From positions 96,530,362 through 96,594,361 of the forward strand of contig NC_084759.1 of NCBI RefSeq assembly GCF_028858725.1: a DNA stretch of 64,000 nt, read 5' to 3'. Under the pieces are notes generated by a model, which saw only the letters and a program-made list of their open reading frames with translations, made no database searches and was not told the origin of the DNA. Every line of letters starts with the position of its first letter. Within the stretch, counting starts at the first letter, position 1. Of the stretch, positions 57,486-64,000 are shown one piece after another. A program made the position numbers and the translations under genes. Origin of the DNA: Colius striatus (Eukaryota > Chordata > Aves > Coliiformes > Coliidae).

Positions 57486-60086
57486 GTTAGATGATGGTGG
57501 CTTTGGGACTCAGCTGTGCCCTGTTGTGGGTGGTTTGGAACCAGCTGGAACTGGCTGTGTCCAGCCCAGGGCAGCACTGGCCTCTCTTCACAGCAGCTGC
57601 CCCACAGCCCCTCATGCACTTGTGCACTTGCATCCTGAATAGTCCTACTGAAACTTTCCTCCTAGGGTGCATCAATGAGGTTTGGCCACAGGGCCATAGG
57701 GGCAGTGCTGTGAACCCCTCTCTACCAGGTCTCTTTCTGCAGCCCTCAGCAAGGCAAGCTGGCTTGGGCTGGTGATGCTGACTGGGGATGGCCACAGCCA
57801 GCTGTCACCAGGCACCACTGTGGGCCCCAGGCCTGGCTGGGACAGTAGCCCCTAAGGAAGTATTGGAGAGAGGACAAGGCTGCAGCTGGTTTACATGGCA
57901 GCACCATGTCAGAGCTGTCCCTGAGCATTGGCAGCTATACCCTGGGAAGAGTGGAAGAGCTTGCAGAGCCTCTTTGTACATCATTCTGACATTTCACGTC
58001 CATAATTGTTTAACCAAGGTACCTCATGTTGGGGCTTGAAGATCTCCTGCAGTACTGACCTCTGTCTTGACCACAGCTGGCCCAGATGGTATCAGTGAAT
58101 GTTATTGAGAGGGGTGCTGCTCTGCACAATGCTCAGTGAAAAGCTGTGATGAGATGACTAGCTCAAGCCATGGATGCACAGTCTCCTCTAACACTCTGTC
58201 ATCTCTATCTGCAGAGCAGAACCGAATGAGTTTCCAGATGTTCCTTTTGCTGCCTTCTCTCTAATAGTGTTTGCCTCCACTTTCTAAGTCTACTTTTGTG
58301 CACATCTTTTCAAGCAGGAAAATGCAATGATTATTAAAGTAATTATCAAGAAATGGAGTTTGTGGAATAGGCAAGTCAATTTGCTGAGGGATGTGTACAA
58401 GGTTATGAAGTGTTCGTTAAAGCAAGCAACAAAAAACACTGACGTGTCTCTGAGCAGACTGGCAGTGACTTCCGCTCCCTGGGCTCACTGCACCCAGTAC
58501 CTAGTTTATGTGCCAATCAAAAATCTGTTTAACACTGCACAGATTGGAAACAGTCCACTGACAAGAGCTAATTACTTGCTAATCTTTCATTCAGTGGTGC
58601 CTGTGACAAATTATTTTTCAAGAGAGACTGAGGATTCCTATGTAATGTGCTGTTCCTAAATCCATGGTTTACTTGGCCTTATGATACCAGCACATCGTTT
58701 CAGACCAATATCATTTCACATAGAGAGACAAAACACCCTTAAAACCTTTCAACATGAAAAAAAAAGTTATAGGGATGTAAGACTTTGGAGATCAACAGTC
58801 AAGTTGTTTTAGTACATTCATGAGTTAGGAGTGAGGGTAAAATTCAAAGTTTGTTTAAGCTAATGGAAAGATTCTTCTTATGACCAATAGATCTTTAAAG
58901 TATCAGACATGTCAGCATTAGTTATAGTTATTCAGGATCAACTGTCAGTGTTCCTGGAGATGCTTGCTCAGTTGCTCAGAGTTTCATATAGAAATAATAG
59001 CTAATACCCAGCAACTGCCTGTTGAAATTCAGAGTTAGATGTTCTTTCTCCTTTGGCATTTCTGAAACAATCCTCCTAACTCCTCACGTATGCAGATGCT
59101 CACGTGTGTGTGCACACATACACACAGATTACACAATCTGTTAAATCATTGATGGACCATATGTTGCTGAATATAGAGCTTTTCCAAAGATTAGAAGGAT
59201 ATAATTGAGTACAGTTTACTCACTGTGTATTTGCTTCCCTAATTAGCAACTGAAAATCCACCCCTCCCTTTCAGATACATTTTGGGATTTTTCAAATTAT
59301 GGGGAGTTAATCACTCCAAGTTTCATACAGGTTGGCTTACTATTCTCCTTATGGCAGTTTGTGCTGCAGGGCAGCCAGGCATAGGCAGTGCAAACTGCCA
59401 GACATCTTCCTCAGTGGGCAAGAGACGTGGATGCAGGGCTGCACACAGCCTTCACCAGAAATCTGCTGGTCAGGCTACTTACCTCTCCCTCTATAGCAGT
59501 CTTTTTCTTTTTTCTTTTCTTTTCTTTTTTTTTAAAATCTCCTTAAACATTTTACCTGAAATCTGTAGTAAGTAATTTATCTTTACTACATTTTCTGGGG
59601 AAGTTGTACAGACAGACAGAATAACTGCAGAAGACTAATTTTCATGAGAAGGAGAGTTGAAAATATGTTTTTAATAAGATTTGACACTACCATATTTTCC
59701 TACAGTACCTATGTGGTAGGACTTTTCCTAGAACTTCTGTGAGGACAGTCTTAGTTATCTTCAGCTTACAAACAGCAGACAACAACAACAACAACAAAAG
59801 CTTTTTCACAGGGTCTAGATTACTAATGATTATCAGTTATTCTTTTAGTTTTCTAAATAATTTAACAGGAATAGACTCCTTTAAATTCCAGACTACTATA
59901 GAAATCTTTCCAACAGTGTGCTGTAAAGCTCTCACATCTAGGTATTTTTATCTTGTCATCACATTTTAAATAATGTCAGTATATTTATTATTATCTTTCC
60001 TTTTACACTGTATGCCTGTGCAGTTGGTTGCATAAAAAAGTTACCAGTTGGTAGCCGCAAAATAAAACAATACTATCTACATGTTG
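57486..60086. other. Intergenic, GC-rich start, nothing recognised
   Basis: The first ~550 bp (57490-58040) are GC-richer than their surroundings and could be another dispersed repeat, but I cannot assign it. The rest is AT-rich with a TTTTC-rich run at 59500-59535 and a CAA run near 59782. Confidence 0.45.
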
Positions 60087-60190
60087 GAATCACAGAATGG
60101 TAGGGGTTGGAAGGGACCTCTAGAGATCATCTAATCCAAGCCTCTGCTAAACCAGGTTCACCTCTACTAGGTTACACAGGAATAATGTAA
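60087..60190 (-). mobile_element. CR1 3' tip fragment
   Basis: About 100 bp of CR1 3' end, with AATCACAGAATGGTAGGGGT starting near 60087 and GGAAGGGACCTCTAGAGATC near 60109. Confidence 0.88.
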
Positions 60191-63100
60191 CATTTTTGAT
60201 GATGCAGTTTGCTTTACTAGCAGGTCATTGCTGCTCCAGTAATTCAATGCAATAACACTTTATAAATGATTACTAATATTCTATATTAGGAGAAGGAAAC
60301 ACATAAATATATATATGGACAGATTTTTGTTTTATTGGTCATGATCTCTCCAGGTGAAGAAAAATCATGCCTTGATGAAAGCCATAAATCCAATGATTTA
60401 TATAACTCTTGATGACCTAACAGTACCATCAAAGAAGAAAGAAAACACAAAGATCAAATGACCAACTAGATTAATAACTAAAATTTCAGTTGGACTAAAG
60501 ACCATTTAATAACATGATTCTAGATCAGATGAAATCCTAGGCTTGTACTGGTCTAGAACATTTAAAAATGGATTTTAATCAGAGCAATCTCTCCCTGGAA
60601 CAACTTTTTGGCATTTCATTAGCAGTGAATGAAGTCTTGCACTGGCAGCTGGCATTGAAGCCCTGCCAAAAGATTACTGGAGCAATTTGTGTCTGTCCTG
60701 CAGCTTCTTTTTAAACTCAGTGGCTTGTATCGTTCAAGTTAGTTGGTGAGAACAGGTTCAAAACATGTCAAACTCAAGTTTAAAAACATGATTAATCGAT
60801 CTTTAATTAAGGAGGAAAGTAAGATGACCCAGGGGAAGGGCAGAAAAGCCAATCTCTTTTAAATATTCACAACATTCTACATAACAGTCAAACTATGAAA
60901 GGCTCTTACCTATTTTAACGGGTAACTATTAAATTTTACTAGGACATAGTTGTTTTATTTTTCAAGATAATTACAAGAACAGGGACTGTGTGTGTAGTTG
61001 AAGGAATTCAAATTGCTATTTATTTTTTCTGAGGCATATTTAGAAGTAGCAATAATGCAATTGCTAGCTACAGGAAGTGTATTGAGGTCAAAACCAATCA
61101 ATCAATCTTAATAATGACTGAAAACAAAATACAACCTTGCATATACTGGAGTTATTGTTAAAAAGATTACCTTGCTGTCCCTTTTCCATTAAAAAAACTA
61201 CACCCATGTTTTATTTATATTTTTGAAAATTATTTTTTATATTTACTATTAGCATTAAGGTTTAATACATCTTGTCTCTCTGTTGTCAAGTCATAAATCT
61301 TAGGTCCCTCAAATTCCCAGTGTAACTATTTATTCAGGAAAGCTAAGTATTCTTAGGTTTCTCTGCTCTTTTATTTTGTGACAGATCATATTAGTTGCAC
61401 AGAACAATTTATTTCTGCAAAGCATTTTCTAACAGAAAGTATGGAAGAATGTCTTTGACTTTACTGAAATCCCTACATAAAAATAAAAGTAGAGTTTGAA
61501 GGCAAGATACGTGATACACATAGAAAAGAAAATTATGAGTGGATAAGGACAGAGAAAGACAAAAAATTATTTTAGAAGCATAATGACTCTGAGCAAAGGG
61601 AAGCTTGAAGGTTTTGAGAACACAAAAAACACCACTAGTGGCATTTGGAACACTGTAGTAAGAATTACAGTACTTGCTCTTGAAATGTCAACATATACAT
61701 AGTGATTTCCAGCAAATAGCAACCCCAAACTTCAGAAACACTGCAAGCACCTAAATGAGAAGATTCTGTGTTAGGAAACATGACCATCCAAACCAGAAAT
61801 ACAATGTGAGACTACTAGAGATTAGTGTTTAGTAATTGTTTTGTGTCTTTAAATCACACTCCTCGTGTGATTCTGATTTTGTCAGAGGAAATTTTAAGGC
61901 TCTGTTTACTCAATGCACACAAGCACATACTTGCCTTCGCTAACTTCTTACATGCCTGACTAAACTGATGTCTTGATGATTTCTCAGGTTTCAGCAGCTA
62001 GGAAGCATTGTGGTGTTAGTGCTTTCAGAGCCAGATCCCTCGCATGCACCCAGTTAGCTCCATGAGCCCAGTGAAACCTGGACATTATGTACCACACAGA
62101 AGATGAAGCTAAGAAATATCTAGTTCGCAGCTACAAGACCAGACTACTTGGCTGTGTTCATAACCGATAACTGGGGAGAATAAGTAGTGTAAAAAACAAA
62201 GGTGTAAGAAGAGATGAGCTATTTCCAAAACGGAGGTAAGGTAACAACATCTAGCAGAGGTTTTATTGGTGGCTGGGAAGCTGACAGGCAAGAAGAAACT
62301 GAGAGGCAGCAAAGTGGTTTGTGAAAGAAGAAATGATTTTAAACATATATGTAAGTGCCTGGAATTTAAATATATATACAGATCAGTGAGGGTTATTAAG
62401 ACCTCATTCAAAACTGTGAAGCCAATACACTCCAATAACATCTGTGGGTGCTGCACAGATCCTTCATGTTTCTCTTGGGAGTATATGGGCTCTATCAGTG
62501 TTGAAAAGTCTTCTTCAACATTTTGTGTTTTACATCTTAATCAACTGCCAATTCCTGATGGAGCTACATGTGAGTACATGTGAGGGAACAACATCATTAC
62601 CTATGCCAGCAGCTTCCTGTTGGTGATTTTGAAAGGCAGAAAAAAACCATAAAGGATTACCTTTCTCTTGCATCTGTATTAGCATCTTAGGATTACCTTT
62701 CTCTTGCATCTTATTATTAGAATTCTAATAAACCGGGAAGAGTGAGTGTACAGTCAGAGTCACATGGGTTTGTCTCTGACAGACATGTTAAATAATGCGG
62801 AAGCATCATTTTCAGAATAGAGATGGAGAGAGAAATTGATGTTTAATGACTGTCACCTTAATTACCTATTCAAGTACAACTGACCATGCAGAAATGACAC
62901 CTGGTTTGCAGTACTCAGGATGAAGGAATGCCAACTAATGTCCAGTCTTTGTGACTGCTATCTCTTTTTTAGTAACAAATGAAGTATTTCTGTCAATGTT
63001 CCGGCTTAGTTATTCTTAATTTGATGCAGAACACTTAGATGAAATCTCTGGTCCTGGTGACTTGTTGAAGTGTAGTCATTTCTGCTTCACATCTTCTCCA

Positions 63101-64000
63101 GGAGCTCTCTGCCTCTGACTGTGCCTTATCTATACTCCAAGACAACAGTAAGCCATTTTCTTCCGTAAGCCATTTACCTTGTGGAGGGTTTTTGTCCTCC
63201 TTGAATCAGGCTGCTTATTTGCTGGTACAAGGCTTTTTTTACAGGCTTTCAACTTTTGAGGTGGATAAAGAACTCAGCATTGTAGATTTAGTGGCCCTCT
63301 GTGTATCTGCTTTATCTTTATATCTGCCTTGGTACAGTGTCTCAAATGGACAGCACGTAGCAAATGTCTGTCTAGTCTCTGTTCCTCTAATGCCCTGTAA
63401 CAGACACAAATCAATTCACTCTTCCTGTAGTATTACCCTGCACACTGAAACTTGACTAACAATAACAATGTTTCAGAATGTTCAGAGTTTACTTTGTATA
63501 TTTCATAGGATCCTTTCTCTTACTGTAATTAATTCTCTGTATCTGGCCAAAGATTGCATTTATTATCTTCCTGAGCATAAAAGGTCTATTAATATGTAAA
63601 TTAGTAGAGTCTAGTTTTCTTGGAGCAGAACTTTTCAACATTTTAATGTTAAGTTCACAATAGCAATCCCTTTCTATGCTTCAAAAGTACAAGTTTTGCT
63701 TATATTTCACTACAGAAAGCCAAACTGAAAATCAGATTTTATTACAGCACAGAATATTAATACTCATCAGCCTAGTTCTCTGCCAGTGGCTGGGGAGAGT
63801 TATCAGCAGAAGCAGGCAAAAATTGTGTTGGAAATTAATGAATTTAGGGAGTTGAATCCTGAACTCCATAACAAAAAGACCAACATGTAGTGGCTGGGAG
63901 AACGATACAAGAAGACAGTCAAGTGCCTTGGTCTTTTGTGTGTGGAAGTTGGCTTCACATGTGCATTTGCATCTGTTCTGGGTACCTCAAGTGCATCATA
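60191..64000. other. Intergenic, nothing recognised
   Basis: AT-rich DNA to the window end. Apart from a 36-bp tandem duplication near 62.65 kb, no gene, RNA or repeat could be supported. The longest frames (about 115 codons) show no family features. Confidence 0.55.
62653..62711. repeat. 36-bp tandem duplication, about 1.6 copies
   Basis: The block starting AGGATTACCTTTCTCTTGCA at 62653 recurs at 62689 with 23 identical bases, giving a period of 36 bp; the second copy then diverges. No function is evident. Confidence 0.85.

Noticed and set aside
50892-64000. Search for GRIK1 5' exons expected by synteny
   Set aside because: No frame resembles the glutamate-receptor N-terminal domain; the gene probably begins beyond the window.

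Overview
This is a 64 kb piece of bird chromosome. The host call rests on many CR1 LINE copies whose 3' ends carry the ATTCTATGAT-type octamer repeat, on several LTRs of avian endogenous retrovirus type, and on two intact claudin genes in the order CLDN8 then CLDN17. That order and shared orientation match the human 21q22.1 locus, where the pair lies between GRIK1 and the TIAM1 side. No tRNA, rRNA, CRISPR array or prokaryotic feature was seen. Species cannot be fixed from the sequence.

Layout. 1-35.8 kb is a gene-poor, repeat-rich flank. It holds a compound pentanucleotide microsatellite (3751-4020), three ~1 kb LTRs of one family in mixed orientation (4986-6064, 15661-16694, 20421-21423; two have clear 5-bp target-site duplications), a second LTR type (10076-10685, with a related fragment at 31850-32165), an ancient CR1 (about 7.5-8.4 kb), four larger young CR1 copies (17.6, 21.9, 25.1 and 31.3 kb) and another LTR (33525-33960). 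35.9-37 kb is CLDN8, with a single-exon CDS. 37-50 kb is the 13.4 kb spacer between the genes, holding nested CR1 copies (40.8-42.0 kb), one LTR (42207-42750) and a perfect 14-bp inverted repeat. 50.16-50.83 kb is CLDN17, also a single-exon CDS. 50.9-64 kb is mostly AT-rich intergenic DNA with two CR1 fragments and no recognised exon. By human synteny GRIK1 would be next on this side, but I found none of its exons.

Function. Both proteins are four-helix tight-junction claudins of 222 aa with the W-GLW-C-C signature and a C-terminal Tyr-Val PDZ ligand. They align without gaps over the first 190 residues (104 identical by my count, about 55%), as expected for an old tandem duplication. From mammalian work, CLDN8 is a barrier or anion-permissive claudin of kidney tubule and gut, and CLDN17 is an anion channel. 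The bird CLDN17 copy lacks some basic loop residues and the CxxC juxtamembrane motif.

Limits. Apart from the two claudins, long open frames are almost all inside CR1 or LTR sequence. A few exon-like segments (about 1.0, 9.8, 18.3 and 30.0 kb) have splice-like edges or composition that invite an RNA check, but none is recognised. I see no convincing new biological system here; the most useful leads are the CLDN17 residue changes, the exon-like segment near 9.8 kb and the cysteine-rich ORF near 30 kb.
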